A stretch of DNA of 64,000 nucleotides from Bacteroidia bacterium (GTDB lineage Bacteria; Bacteroidota; Bacteroidia; Flavobacteriales; Flavobacteriaceae): contig JAUIGO010000008.1 of NCBI GenBank assembly GCA_030429955.1, positions 1-64,000 on the forward strand, written 5' to 3'. Position 1 is the first letter of the stretch. The number at the start of each line of letters is the position of its first letter. The notes beneath the pieces were generated by a model. The model was not told the origin of the DNA and did not search any database. It was given only the letters and a program-made list of their open reading frames with translations. This document shows, one piece after another, positions 37,687 to 46,145 of this stretch. A program made the position numbers and the translations under genes.

Positions 37687-39876
37687 TTAAATATTTAGCC
37701 AATACGTTAGTTTAACATTAAATGAACGTACTCTTGGAGCAAATACATTGTCTGTAAAATAATTATCATTGTAAACTACAAATAAATCTGATAATGGTGC
37801 AAATCTCCATTGCATTCTTGTGTTTACACTAAAATTTTCACTTTGGGTACTGTATTGAATAAAGGTAGCCCAGAACAAGTTTTTATTAAAAGTAACATCT
37901 AGCTTTGGGCCAATTAACCAGATTTTGGCATCAGGATAGGGATCAGGTAGTCTTATGTCATCATAGTTAATTTGAACGCTTCCTGAAAAATATGGCTGTA
38001 ATCTCCAAGTTAGTTGAGTTTGTAAGGAGTATTTTTCACCATTGTAAAATTTACCTATGCTTGGACCTATATTAAAGGAAAATTGTTTTCTCTGATCAGA
38101 ATTGTAACTGGCTTCATAACTAGTGTAATAATAATCACCTTCAGGTAATGGAGTTGCTCCATCTTTATGAGTTGGATCAAACGTGTCATACAAATGTGTA
38201 TAACGGTTAAACATTTCAAGTTGAACCCTTGACGTATTTTGAAAATCAGCAGACCAGCTTGATACTATGGTATAATCTGAATTTTCCCAATTTTGCTCTG
38301 GTCTCCACAGATAAAAAGGAGAAATGGAGAAGCTATGTTTTTGCACTTGCCCTCGTTTTGGCCAAAATACGCGTTCAATTTTTGGGCTTATTTTAAAAAC
38401 ATCAGTTCGTCTTAAAAACCCTAAATCAGTTCTGTAATTATCACCAACAAATACAGCTCCTGCTCTAAAATTCCAATTACGACTGTTATATTGTGTAGTA
38501 GCTCCAGCAGACATATCTTTATTGTTTACATCAGGAGAAAACGACTTATGAAGAAAATATTTTCCAACCCAAGTATTGTCAGCTGATGCTAAATTGTAAT
38601 CGATCCCTAAAATTCGATTATAGCGATCCTCGTTTGCTAAAAAGTCGTAATCTTTTGTTGCTTGTTTATTGATAAACATAACACTCAAATTAGAGCGACT
38701 GAACATTTTTTGTTGAATCGTAAAAACAGAGTTGTTTCTTGTTGGAATTTCGTTTGCAATATCTTCAGTAGTTTGCATGCTTAAAATTCCAATTCGTGTG
38801 TTGTTGTTAATTTTTCCACTAAGTCGTACACCAGCAATAATATCGTTTTGTATGCTATTTCCATCGATGTCTTTTGCAATACCAATACGTCTTGAGAAAA
38901 ATGGGTTTGAATCACGATCATCACCAAAGTTTGAGAAAAGATCACTGTTTTCAATAAAAAATTGACGACGTTCTGGCAGAGAAATCTCAAAACGTGTAAG
39001 GTTTGTTACCTGTTGGTCTACTTCTACTTGTGAGAAATCTGGATTTATAGTAAGATCTAAATTCAAACTATTCCCAATGGTCATTTTAGCATCACCACCA
39101 AATTTAAAATCTGATGTTGATTTATTGGATTCATAATCTTTACCAATCAAAGTATTTACATAAGGAATTAATGATATTGGTGTTTTTGAGTTTCCTAAGG
39201 GTTTTTCAAAAATCATATCTCCCATATAAGCAAGACTGAAAATGGGTTGATTTTGCGGAATGTTTATCCAAGTGTTTCTTTCGTTGTCTTTAGTGTCAAA
39301 ATGATAACTGTTAAAGCGCCATTTTGTTTCTCCTTCTCTGTATTTAAAAGCAGACAAAGGAATCATCCACTCTACTATATAATAAGTGTCATGCATGGCG
39401 GTTTCTCCAATCCATTTTGTATCCCAAGATGTATCAAAGCCACTAACTTCGGCACCACCACCTGAAATAAGTGCTTCCCTTAATACTCCTAAAGGGTTTG
39501 TGCCAAAGAAAAAAGCATTTGTGCCATCATTAAAGGTGTCAAATAGTACACTAATGTTATCATTTCCAGATGCTCTAAAATCACGCCTTAATGATGGAAT
39601 AATAAATTCGTTATTTGAAGAATTTACTTTCATGCCTACATACAGGTTTCTGTCATCAAACAGCATTTTTATTTCGGCCTGTTGTTTTGCTTGAAGGGAA
39701 TCTGTTGGGAAATGTTGCCAAAAATCTGTTGCTGCTTCAGCTTCAGACCAAGGTGCTTCGTCTAAAATAGCATCTATTTTTATTGGTTGATTTATATATT
39801 TAACATGAATAGTTTTAGTTTGGGAAAAGCCAATAAAAAAGGCAACTAAGGCGAAGGTTAAAATTAAATTTTTCAA
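37687..39876 (-). CDS. DUF5916 outer-membrane protein with CBM9-like N-terminal domain
   Basis: The 729-residue protein has a signal peptide (residues 1-18), a CBM9-like beta-sandwich (about 20-210; IKIDAILDEAPWSEAE, then DDRNLYVGMKV), and a large beta-barrel (about 230-729) with alternating strands ending in SFNVKLTYWLNI. This is the DUF5916 architecture: an outer-membrane barrel with an attached sugar-binding-like domain. It is co-transcribed with DUF819; the function is unknown. Confidence 0.88.
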   Translation of the reverse strand: MKNLILTFALVAFFIGFSQTKTIHVKYINQPIKIDAILDEAPWSEAEAATDFWQHFPTDSLQAKQQAEIKMLFDDRNLYVGMKVNSSNNEFIIPSLRRDFRASGNDNISVLFDTFNDGTNAFFFGTNPLGVLREALISGGGAEVSGFDTSWDTKWIGETAMHDTYYIVEWMIPLSAFKYREGETKWRFNSYHFDTKDNERNTWINIPQNQPIFSLAYMGDMIFEKPLGNSKTPISLIPYVNTLIGKDYESNKSTSDFKFGGDAKMTIGNSLNLDLTINPDFSQVEVDQQVTNLTRFEISLPERRQFFIENSDLFSNFGDDRDSNPFFSRRIGIAKDIDGNSIQNDIIAGVRLSGKINNNTRIGILSMQTTEDIANEIPTRNNSVFTIQQKMFSRSNLSVMFINKQATKDYDFLANEDRYNRILGIDYNLASADNTWVGKYFLHKSFSPDVNNKDMSAGATTQYNSRNWNFRAGAVFVGDNYRTDLGFLRRTDVFKISPKIERVFWPKRGQVQKHSFSISPFYLWRPEQNWENSDYTIVSSWSADFQNTSRVQLEMFNRYTHLYDTFDPTHKDGATPLPEGDYYYTSYEASYNSDQRKQFSFNIGPSIGKFYNGEKYSLQTQLTWRLQPYFSGSVQINYDDIRLPDPYPDAKIWLIGPKLDVTFNKNLFWATFIQYSTQSENFSVNTRMQWRFAPLSDLFVVYNDNYFTDNVFAPRVRSFNVKLTYWLNI

Positions 39877-39953
39877 TGTGTGGTTGGTTAGTCATCATAA
39901 ATGTAAAAGAATAATTTCTTTTTAGCTTATTATATTAAAATTTTAAGATTGTT

Positions 39954-40112
39954 TTAAGATTTTTTTGGATCGCGCTTTGCTTTTTTTAAACTTTCCATGA
40001 GCATCCACTCTATTTGTCCATTGGTGCTTCTAAACTCATCGGAAGCCCATTTTTCAATAGCTTTTAGCATATCTTCATTAACTCGCAACGCGAAAGCTTT
40101 CTTCTTCGCCAT
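39954..40112 (-). CDS. Arc-type ribbon-helix-helix DNA-binding protein
   Basis: A 52-residue protein: MAKKKAFALRVNEDMLKAIE, then EKWASDEFRSTNGQIEWMLM and a basic tail. It has one beta-strand (AFALRV) and two helices as in Arc/MetJ repressors, with STNGQIEWML in the second helix. It is the last gene of a minus-strand group with an SPFH protein, a micro-ORF and DUF1648, 7 bp after DUF1648. It may repress the operon; repeated TGATAT boxes sit before the SPFH gene. Confidence 0.8.
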   Translation of the reverse strand: MAKKKAFALRVNEDMLKAIEKWASDEFRSTNGQIEWMLMESLKKAKRDPKKS

Positions 40113-40119
40113 TTTATTT

Positions 40120-40623
40120 TTATTTATTCAATTTTTTCATATAAACTAATAGAATAATTGGTAGGACGATACTAAAACCAATAACAAGAGGTACAAACCA
40201 GCTCCCAAGTTCAAAGCGTTTTCCAAAAGCTGATTCTATAATTGCATAGCTTACATAAGCTAATAATAACACACATAAAAAATTTACTATTCTTAATACT
40301 CTTGTACTGAATCTATAGTTTTTTAATGCATTTTCCTCAGTAATATTTATCATGTAGTTATGTATATGTGGATATTTATTTAATATGAACAAGCCAATGT
40401 ACATAGCTGTTGCTATTATTGGTATCAGCCAAATGGTTTGTTTGCTGCCATAATCATCAGGAACTCCAACGGCATTGAAATGTGTTGCTATTGTATCTGG
40501 AAGTTCTGCATAATTAAAAATACAATAACACCACATTAATATAAGTAATGTTATTGATGCAATTTCTATTATAATATCAATTGCTTCAAAGGGCACTTTT
40601 ATGCGTGGTCTTTCATTTTTCAT
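40120..40623 (-). CDS. DUF1648 membrane protein
   Basis: The 167-residue protein has four hydrophobic segments (about 17-35, 67-85, 111-130, 145-163) and the DUF1648 signature LPDTIATHFNAVGVPDDYGS (about 44-63). Its ATG overlaps the stop of the upstream micro-ORF by two bases (ATGA), which suggests coupling. The function is unknown. Confidence 0.85.
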   Translation of the reverse strand: MKNERPRIKVPFEAIDIIIEIASITLLILMWCYCIFNYAELPDTIATHFNAVGVPDDYGSKQTIWLIPIIATAMYIGLFILNKYPHIHNYMINITEENALKNYRFSTRVLRIVNFLCVLLLAYVSYAIIESAFGKRFELGSWFVPLVIGFSIVLPIILLVYMKKLNK

Positions 40624-40775
40624 TTATTGAATTTTTTGTTTAAGAATATGCAGACAACAATTTCAATAATAACAGCTAACACTAAGCCATATATAATTTC
40701 TTTTTTAATATAGCCATTATTAGTTTTAAGCATATCACTAAAACATCTCACCATATATATGCTTAAGTTAACCAT
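40620..40775 (-). CDS. Micro-ORF, single-membrane-span peptide
   Basis: A 51-codon ORF from ATG 40775 (MVNLSIYMVRCFSDMLKTNN at the start; hydrophobic IIYGLVLAVIIEIVVCIFL near the end); ATGs at 40754 and 40733 would give 44 and 37 residues. It starts 9 bp after the SPFH stop and its TGA overlaps the DUF1648 ATG, a spacing that would be odd by chance. It would give a small inner-membrane protein between SPFH and DUF1648. It was not checked against homologues. Confidence 0.6.
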   Translation of the reverse strand: MVNLSIYMVRCFSDMLKTNNGYIKKEIIYGLVLAVIIEIVVCIFLNKKFNK

Positions 40776-40784
40776 TAGTTTTTT

Positions 40785-41645
40785 CTAATGGTTTAACGTT
40801 CCTGCATTTACAATTGGCGATGCATCCTTATCACCACAAAGAATCACCATTAAGTTACTTACCATGGCTGCTTTACGTTCATCGTCTAAATCAACAATTT
40901 GTTTTTTGCCTAACTCCTCTAAAGCCATTTCCACCATACTCACAGCACCTTCAACAATTTTATGTCTTGCTGCAACAATGGCTGTGGCTTGTTGGCGTTT
41001 TAGCATGGCATTTGCAATTTCTTGAGCGTAGGCCAAATAGCCAATACGTGCTTCAAGAACTTCGATACCAGCAATGGATAAGCGCTCATCAATTTCTTTT
41101 TCTAGAGCTTCACTAACTTCGTTAACACTCGAACGTAAGGTGATATCTTCTTGATGACCTTCATCAGCAAAATTGTCATAAGGATACATACTAGCTAGTT
41201 TTCTAACAGCAGCATCAGTTTGTACACGAACAAAATTCTCAAAATTATCTACGTCAAAGGCTGCTTTATATGTGTTTTGTACACGCCAAACCAAAATAGT
41301 GCTAATCATTACTGGATTACCAAGTTTGTCATTTACTTTTAGACGCTCACTATCAAAGTTGCTTGCTCTTAAGGAAATTTTCTTTTTAGTATAAAAAGGA
41401 TTTACCCAATAGAAACCGTTTTTTTTAACAGTGCCAACATATTTTCCAAAAAGCAATAGTACTCTTGAATTGTTAGGTTGTACCATAATAAAACCTGGTG
41501 CAATAAAAATAGCTGTTACTACTGAAAATACGAACCAAGGATTTTGAAAAACAATTATTGATACGATGCCTCCAATAAATAATAGTAAAAATAGAAACAA
41601 CATGATGTAGCCGTTTGCTGGGACAATAATTTTCTCTTCTTTCAT
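40785..41645 (-). CDS. SPFH/Band 7 domain protein
   Basis: The 286-residue protein has two hydrophobic stretches near the N-terminus (about 13-50) and an SPFH domain (about 55-230; VQPNNSRVLLLFGKYVGTV, then LARQ-like EIANAMLKRQQATAIVAAR). The C-terminal helices would oligomerise. SPFH proteins organise membrane domains or chaperone proteases such as FtsH. It is first in a four-gene unit ending in a ribbon-helix-helix gene. Confidence 0.9.
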   Translation of the reverse strand: MKEEKIIVPANGYIMLFLFLLLFIGGIVSIIVFQNPWFVFSVVTAIFIAPGFIMVQPNNSRVLLLFGKYVGTVKKNGFYWVNPFYTKKKISLRASNFDSERLKVNDKLGNPVMISTILVWRVQNTYKAAFDVDNFENFVRVQTDAAVRKLASMYPYDNFADEGHQEDITLRSSVNEVSEALEKEIDERLSIAGIEVLEARIGYLAYAQEIANAMLKRQQATAIVAARHKIVEGAVSMVEMALEELGKKQIVDLDDERKAAMVSNLMVILCGDKDASPIVNAGTLNH

Positions 41646-41681
41646 GATATTAGATTTAATGATATTAAAATGATATCATAA
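41644..41681. promoter_or_regulatory. TGATAT box array upstream of the SPFH operon
   Basis: TGATAT occurs at 41644, 41660 and 41671, the last within palindrome ATGATATCAT (41670-41679). It lies across the likely SPFH start point, where an Arc-type repressor encoded by the operon could bind. The link is inferred. Confidence 0.4.
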
Positions 41682-41830
41682 AGATATGAAAATAATTTTA
41701 AATTTAATATTTTATTTTAAAATTAATTTTTGGCACGATGATTGACTATATAATTGTGTTGCTACATAAGAGTTTTTAAAAGTGTGGTTACTTTTTATAA
41801 AACGTAGTAACAATTTTGGTTGGTTAGTAG

Positions 41831-41860
41831 TAAAAAAGCACCTATTTAGGTGCTTTTTTA
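41831..41860. terminator. Terminator downstream of the porin-like gene
   Basis: TAAAAAAGCACCTA pairs with TAGGTGCTTTTTTA across two Ts. It lies 25 bp past the stop of the minus-strand gene at 41886, and on the other side precedes the SPFH promoter. Confidence 0.85.
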
Positions 41861-41885
41861 CATTTTTAGTATATGGTATATTTAC

Positions 41886-42611
41886 TTAATAGGGACAATA
41901 ACAATTATTGCTCTTGAAGATACCTGTGAAGAATCCACCTATATCGTCTTTATCTGTTTTTAAAATATCAATGAATATACTTAAACTTAAAATATTTGGT
42001 TTGTAAGATCGTATATCGACTAGATTTACGCCATACTGACTTTTAACTATATCCAATAATTCTTCTTCTGTTTCTTTTGAGTTCATTTCATAGCGCAAAT
42101 CAATTCCAAAGCGGCTAACTCTTACCATAACTCCAAAATTAAGGTGCATTGCTGTATTTTCAAGATCAGGTCCTCCATCACTATATGATGTTACTTGAAC
42201 ACCATCAAGAGTAGCATCTTTAAAAAAGTTAAAGCCTGGACCAATATATATGGTAATTGGATCAAAAACTTCATATCCTAAAAGTATTGGAACATCTATT
42301 CTTGACCTTTTCCAAAAAGCATCATTGTCTGGAAAGTCGTATTTGTTTTTTGAAGATGAAAAGTTTATCTCTGGACGAATTAACAATTTGCCGAATTCAA
42401 TATTTAAGAATGCACCAAATTGTGTGCCCAATTCTTTTTTGGGAGAAAACAATTCATTTGGTTTTCCGACTTCAATGGAGCCACCACGAGAATTGATATC
42501 ACCAATGGTGTAGTGATTAAAGCCACCACGAGCTCCTAAAGTAAATTCTTGTGAAATACTAAACCAAGAGGTCAGTAAACACATAGCCATAAGTAGGTAT
42601 TGTTTATTCAT
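41886..42611 (-). CDS. Outer-membrane beta-barrel (PorT-like) protein
   Basis: The 241-residue protein has a signal peptide (about 1-20, ending SISQ) and repeating alternating strands of an 8-stranded outer-membrane barrel (FTLGARGGFNHYTIG; LLIRPEINFSSS; VMVRVSRFGIDLRYE). This is the outer-membrane beta-barrel/PorT-like class common in Bacteroidota. The function is unknown. A hairpin (TCGATAAAA/TTTTATCGA, 42680-42704) lies in its upstream region. Confidence 0.8.
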   Translation of the reverse strand: MNKQYLLMAMCLLTSWFSISQEFTLGARGGFNHYTIGDINSRGGSIEVGKPNELFSPKKELGTQFGAFLNIEFGKLLIRPEINFSSSKNKYDFPDNDAFWKRSRIDVPILLGYEVFDPITIYIGPGFNFFKDATLDGVQVTSYSDGGPDLENTAMHLNFGVMVRVSRFGIDLRYEMNSKETEEELLDIVKSQYGVNLVDIRSYKPNILSLSIFIDILKTDKDDIGGFFTGIFKSNNCYCPY

Positions 42612-42679
42612 TTGCTACATAATTTGGGGTTTATGTATGGCTAACTTGTGGTTAGCGATGTCAAATGTATATAAAAAGT

Positions 42680-42704
42680 TCGATAAAACGCAATATTTTA
42701 TCGA
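42680..42704. other. Inverted repeat upstream of the porin-like gene
   Basis: TCGATAAAA (42680-42688) and TTTTATCGA (42696-42704) form a perfect 9-bp inverted repeat with a 7-nt spacer between the hydrolase stop and the porin-like start. It could be an operator or a weak terminator. Confidence 0.45.
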
Positions 42705-42740
42705 TTAAATGTAAAATATATCTTTTAAATGTAGAATTTG

Positions 42741-43673
42741 CTATTTATTGTTGTTCGTGAAAACAACTATTGATTGAATCAATTCCCCTGAAATTTTGCG
42801 TTGAGATTCATTGTAAGATTTTGAGTTTTCTAGAGTATCTCCTTCAATTGGCACCAAAATGTGGTTCATTTTTTCAATAATCTTTAAAGTTGAATTTGTA
42901 TTGGCTGAGTGCAAAAGATTAGCTTCATCTTCTGAAACTTGTAAATCTTTAGTTCCATTAATAATAAGAACAGGAATTTCTAAATCGCGAATTTCTTCTT
43001 GCGGATTATAAGCCATCCAACTCATCATGAAAGGTTGTACTTCAAGATTAAAAATTGATATTAAAGCTTGAGGAAAATCTGTAGTTGTTTTTCCTTCCTT
43101 CATTATAGAAAACACACGTTTTGTGTCTTCTGTGAACATTGGAGCAGTAGCAGTTACTTGATCTATAATAACTTCATCAATTGGTTTTCCAGCTCCAGCC
43201 AATGATATAAAACCATCGGCACCTTCTTTTGCAGCGACTATTCCAACTAAACTTCCTTGGCTATGTCCAATGATGTAAACTTTGTTAAAAGCATCGTTAT
43301 TTTTAAAATAGTTGAGAACAGAAATGGCATCAGTAATAAAATCATCAAACCTAATGTTCATATCAACATTGTTTTTTCTTATTTGCTTCACAATGCGTTT
43401 GTCGTATCTAAAAGTTGCAAGCCCTTCTTTGCTTAATTCTTCAGCTAATTTTTTCAAAGAATTATTCTTTAACATATTTTGATTTCCATTTCTATCAGTT
43501 GGTCCAGAACCTGCTATAATGATGGCAAGATTTGGTTTTTCAACATCATTAGGAATTAATAATGTACCATCAATAAATTCATTAATAGTGATATCTTTTG
43601 GAGTAAAGGTTAACTCTTGAGAGAATATGCAAAATGACATTAAATAGAGAACGAAAAACAGTTTGAATTTCAT
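42741..43673 (-). CDS. Exported alpha/beta hydrolase
   Basis: The 310-residue protein from the ATG at 43673 has a signal peptide (MKFKLFFVLYLMSFCIFSQ); an upstream ATG at 43724 would add 17 residues before it and hide the signal. Catalytic motifs are GHSQG (Ser), NGTKDLQV (Asp) and MNHILVP (His), with SGPTDRNGNQN at the oxyanion side. It should be a periplasmic serine hydrolase or esterase; substrate unknown. Confidence 0.88.
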   Translation of the reverse strand: MKFKLFFVLYLMSFCIFSQELTFTPKDITINEFIDGTLLIPNDVEKPNLAIIIAGSGPTDRNGNQNMLKNNSLKKLAEELSKEGLATFRYDKRIVKQIRKNNVDMNIRFDDFITDAISVLNYFKNNDAFNKVYIIGHSQGSLVGIVAAKEGADGFISLAGAGKPIDEVIIDQVTATAPMFTEDTKRVFSIMKEGKTTTDFPQALISIFNLEVQPFMMSWMAYNPQEEIRDLEIPVLIINGTKDLQVSEDEANLLHSANTNSTLKIIEKMNHILVPIEGDTLENSKSYNESQRKISGELIQSIVVFTNNNK

Positions 43674-43724
43674 AAAAAATAAGTTTTTTTCGAAAGTAAT
43701 GGTTTCCATTAAATTAACTATCAA

Positions 43725-44059
43725 ATTTTAGTCATTTCATAACGAAAATCATATATCGCTTATTTCAGTTTGAGAAAAATAATTGACTGAATTAGTTAAA
43801 TGTAATTATGCATTTCATCGATAATTTTAATTATTTAAACGATAAATGTTAAAATTATATGCATTTCATCGATTTTATAATGTTTTTTAACGATGATTTG
43901 AAATTATCTTTTATTTTTGAAGTGTACTAAAATTTAGTTTTTAGTTCAATGGATTAATTAATTAATATTTGCATTATGTTTTGGAATTAGAGACCCTAAA
44001 TCTACTGCATAATAAAAAAAGCAAATTGAGAAAAGCCGAGTTTGAGGGAACTCGGCTTT
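43725..44059. other. Gene-less region with repeats, upstream of the hydrolase
   Basis: No credible ORF was found. The region holds two exact direct repeats, TATGCATTTCATCGAT at 43807-43822 and 43858-43873, plus inverted forms (ACGATAAATG at 43839, ACGATGATTT at 43891). The right part carries a possible short transcript ending in a terminator at 44031-44061. Confidence 0.6.
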
Positions 44060-44061
44060 TT
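44031..44061. terminator. Terminator at the alkB 3' end
   Basis: AAAAGCCGAGTT (44031-44042) pairs with AACTCGGCTTTT (44049-44060), loop tgaggg. The T-run is better on the plus strand, so besides serving alkB it may end a plus-strand transcript from the gene-less region. Confidence 0.8.
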
Positions 44062-44647
44062 ATTTTATTATTCTGAAAGTTAAATTAATTCGTGCTTCCA
44101 CTTTCTTTTTTGTTTTAGGGATTTGATGTAACCAATAATGTTGCGTTTCACCTTTCATAACTAACAAAGTTCCAGTCTCCAAAACAAGTTTGCGTTTTAA
44201 ATTCTTATCATATCTGTGTTTTAAATGAAACATCCTGTTTGCTCCAAAGCTTACAGAGGCTATAACTGGCTTTTTGCCAAGTTCTTTTTCATTATCTGCA
44301 TGCCAACCATTGCTATCTTGCCCATCACGATAGAGATTGAGCAAACACGTAGTGAAGTTTTTGTCAATGACTGTTTCAATTTTATGCTTTATGTCTAGAA
44401 GCTCATTCGTAAATAAATGAGGATACATGATTATATTTGAATAAGAATACGTCTTTTCATTATTAGCATACAAAGCTGTTAGTCGAGGTTGCTTATAGGT
44501 CTTACCAAAGACAGTGATATCATCTTGTTGCCAAGCGGTTGTTTTTAATAATTTATGAAAATAGTATCCACTTTCTTCTCTAGAAAAAAAGCTGGGATAA
44601 TACCAAATATCAGCATCTCTTAATTTTAGGTCAAACCCTTTTGCCAT
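44060..44647 (-). CDS. alkB: AlkB-type 2-oxoglutarate/Fe(II) dioxygenase
   Basis: The 195-residue enzyme has the AlkB metal motif HADNEKELG (HxD) and later His in TQHYWLHQ, with the 2-oxoglutarate Arg in KVEARINLTFR, and SVSFGANRMF in the core. It repairs alkylated bases (1-methyladenine, 3-methylcytosine) by oxidative demethylation. It is monocistronic, and its end overlaps a terminator. Confidence 0.92.
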   Translation of the reverse strand: MAKGFDLKLRDADIWYYPSFFSREESGYYFHKLLKTTAWQQDDITVFGKTYKQPRLTALYANNEKTYSYSNIIMYPHLFTNELLDIKHKIETVIDKNFTTCLLNLYRDGQDSNGWHADNEKELGKKPVIASVSFGANRMFHLKHRYDKNLKRKLVLETGTLLVMKGETQHYWLHQIPKTKKKVEARINLTFRIIK

Positions 44648-44688
44648 GTTAAAAATTATTTCTCTAAATTAGCGTTAATAGCTTTAAT

Positions 44689-45354
44689 ATGAATATTAAA
44701 TTTACTTTTTTGTTGCTGTTTTGTTTCGGAATAGTATCAGCACAATTGCCTAAAGGTTTTGTGTATGTTGAGGATGTGATCCCAACGATTAAAGTTGAAC
44801 TTCGTTATTTTTCCAATAATAATTTTTTAGGAAAACCTGTAGATGGTTATAAAAAAGAAGTTGCGATTTTAACCGTTCAAGCCGCAGAAACTTTAAAACA
44901 TGTACAAGAAGAGTTGAAACAATACAACTTATCTATTATGATTTATGATAGCTACAGACCACAAACAGCTGTCAATCATTTTGTACGTTGGGCTCGCGAT
45001 TTAAATGACACTATTAATAAAAACGCATTTTATCCAAAAGTAAAAAAGCAACATTTGTTTCAAGAAGGCTATATCTCTTCGCAATCTGGTCACAGTAGAG
45101 GCAGTACTATGGATATTACCTTGGTAGATATAAATACCTGTGAACCTCTTGATATGGGAAGTCCTTATGACTTTTTTGGACCTGAATCGTGGATTGCCAA
45201 TAGCGACTTAACAGCTCAACAACGAGCAAATAGAATGCTGTTACAAACCATTATGATGAAACATGGTTTTAGATTTTATACCAAAGAATGGTGGCACTTT
45301 ACGCTAAGAGGTGAACCTTTTCCTGATACGTATTTTGATTTCCCTGTTAATTAA
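44689..45354 (+). CDS. D-Ala-D-Ala dipeptidase (VanX/DdpX family)
   Basis: The 221-residue M15 peptidase has a signal peptide (about 1-18, ending SAQ). The zinc ligands are in SGHSRGSTMD (His, Asp) and EWWHF (His); the Arg in SYRPQ matches VanX. It should cut D-Ala-D-Ala in the periplasm, for cell-wall recycling or as a nutrient source. No vanA or vanH genes are near, so this is not a resistance cassette. It ends 4 bp into the convergent phzF gene. Confidence 0.9.
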   Translation: MNIKFTFLLLFCFGIVSAQLPKGFVYVEDVIPTIKVELRYFSNNNFLGKPVDGYKKEVAILTVQAAETLKHVQEELKQYNLSIMIYDSYRPQTAVNHFVRWARDLNDTINKNAFYPKVKKQHLFQEGYISSQSGHSRGSTMDITLVDINTCEPLDMGSPYDFFGPESWIANSDLTAQQRANRMLLQTIMMKHGFRFYTKEWWHFTLRGEPFPDTYFDFPVN

Positions 45355-46145
45355 ACTTCAATTGTTCCTTGAAGATATTTAATTGCTTTTCCTTTAATAA
45401 ACACACTATCTTTTACTAATTTACAAAACAGTTCGCCTTTTCGTTCTGAAATTTGAAAGGCATGTAACTCATTTTTGCCCAATCGTTCAGCCCAAAAAGG
45501 TACTAATGTGCAATGCGCAGAACCAGTTACAGGATCTTCAAATACAGCAGCTCCAGGTGTGAAAAAGCGTGATACAAAATCGGAGCGATTTCCTTTTGCC
45601 GTCACAATAATTCCTCCAGAGTCTAAATTGATGCCTTCCAAAATGGAAGCGCTTACTTTTAAATTTTTGATATCATCTTCTGAGTCATACAACAACACAT
45701 AATCCCTTGCTTTAAAGACTTCCATTGGTTGTTTACTTAATGATGTTTTTATAATCTGTGGTAAATCTGAAGGTATTGGAGGGCGAGATGGAAAATCCAT
45801 TTCTAAGAATTCGCCGCTTCTTGAAACTTTCAGTTCGCCGCTCATGGTTTCAAAAACTACATTATCAAAATCATAATAGAGACAGTTAAGAATAACAAAA
45901 GCAGATGCTAAAGTGGCATGACCACAAAGATCCATTTCTATTTCTGGAGTAAACCAACGCAAATGAAATATATTATCCTTTTTATGAATAAAATAGGCGG
46001 TTTCAGCCAAATTATTCTCCTTAGCAATGTTTAATAAAGTTTCATCTGGAAGCCATTCTGTTAAAGGGCAAACAGCTGCTGGATTACCTCCAAATAGTTT
46101 ATTTGTAAAGGCATCAATTTGGTAAATATCAATAGTCATAATCAA
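45351..46145 (-). CDS. PhzF family isomerase/epimerase
   Basis: The 264-residue protein has a two-domain diaminopimelate-epimerase-like fold with the PhzF signatures FTNKLFGGNPAAVCPL (near the start), the catalytic Glu in NNLAETAYF and DPVTGSAHC. The start is the ATG at 46145 or 46139. Its 5' end overlaps the D-aminoacylase stop by 4 bp (ATGA), so it is translated from the same transcript. No phenazine genes are present; the substrate is unknown. Confidence 0.9.
   Translation of the reverse strand: MIMTIDIYQIDAFTNKLFGGNPAAVCPLTEWLPDETLLNIAKENNLAETAYFIHKKDNIFHLRWFTPEIEMDLCGHATLASAFVILNCLYYDFDNVVFETMSGELKVSRSGEFLEMDFPSRPPIPSDLPQIIKTSLSKQPMEVFKARDYVLLYDSEDDIKNLKVSASILEGINLDSGGIIVTAKGNRSDFVSRFFTPGAAVFEDPVTGSAHCTLVPFWAERLGKNELHAFQISERKGELFCKLVKDSVFIKGKAIKYLQGTIEV

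Noticed and set aside
44689-45354. Vancomycin-resistance vanX
   Set aside because: There is no vanH, vanA or vanRS nearby; chromosomal VanX/DdpX-type dipeptidases are common.
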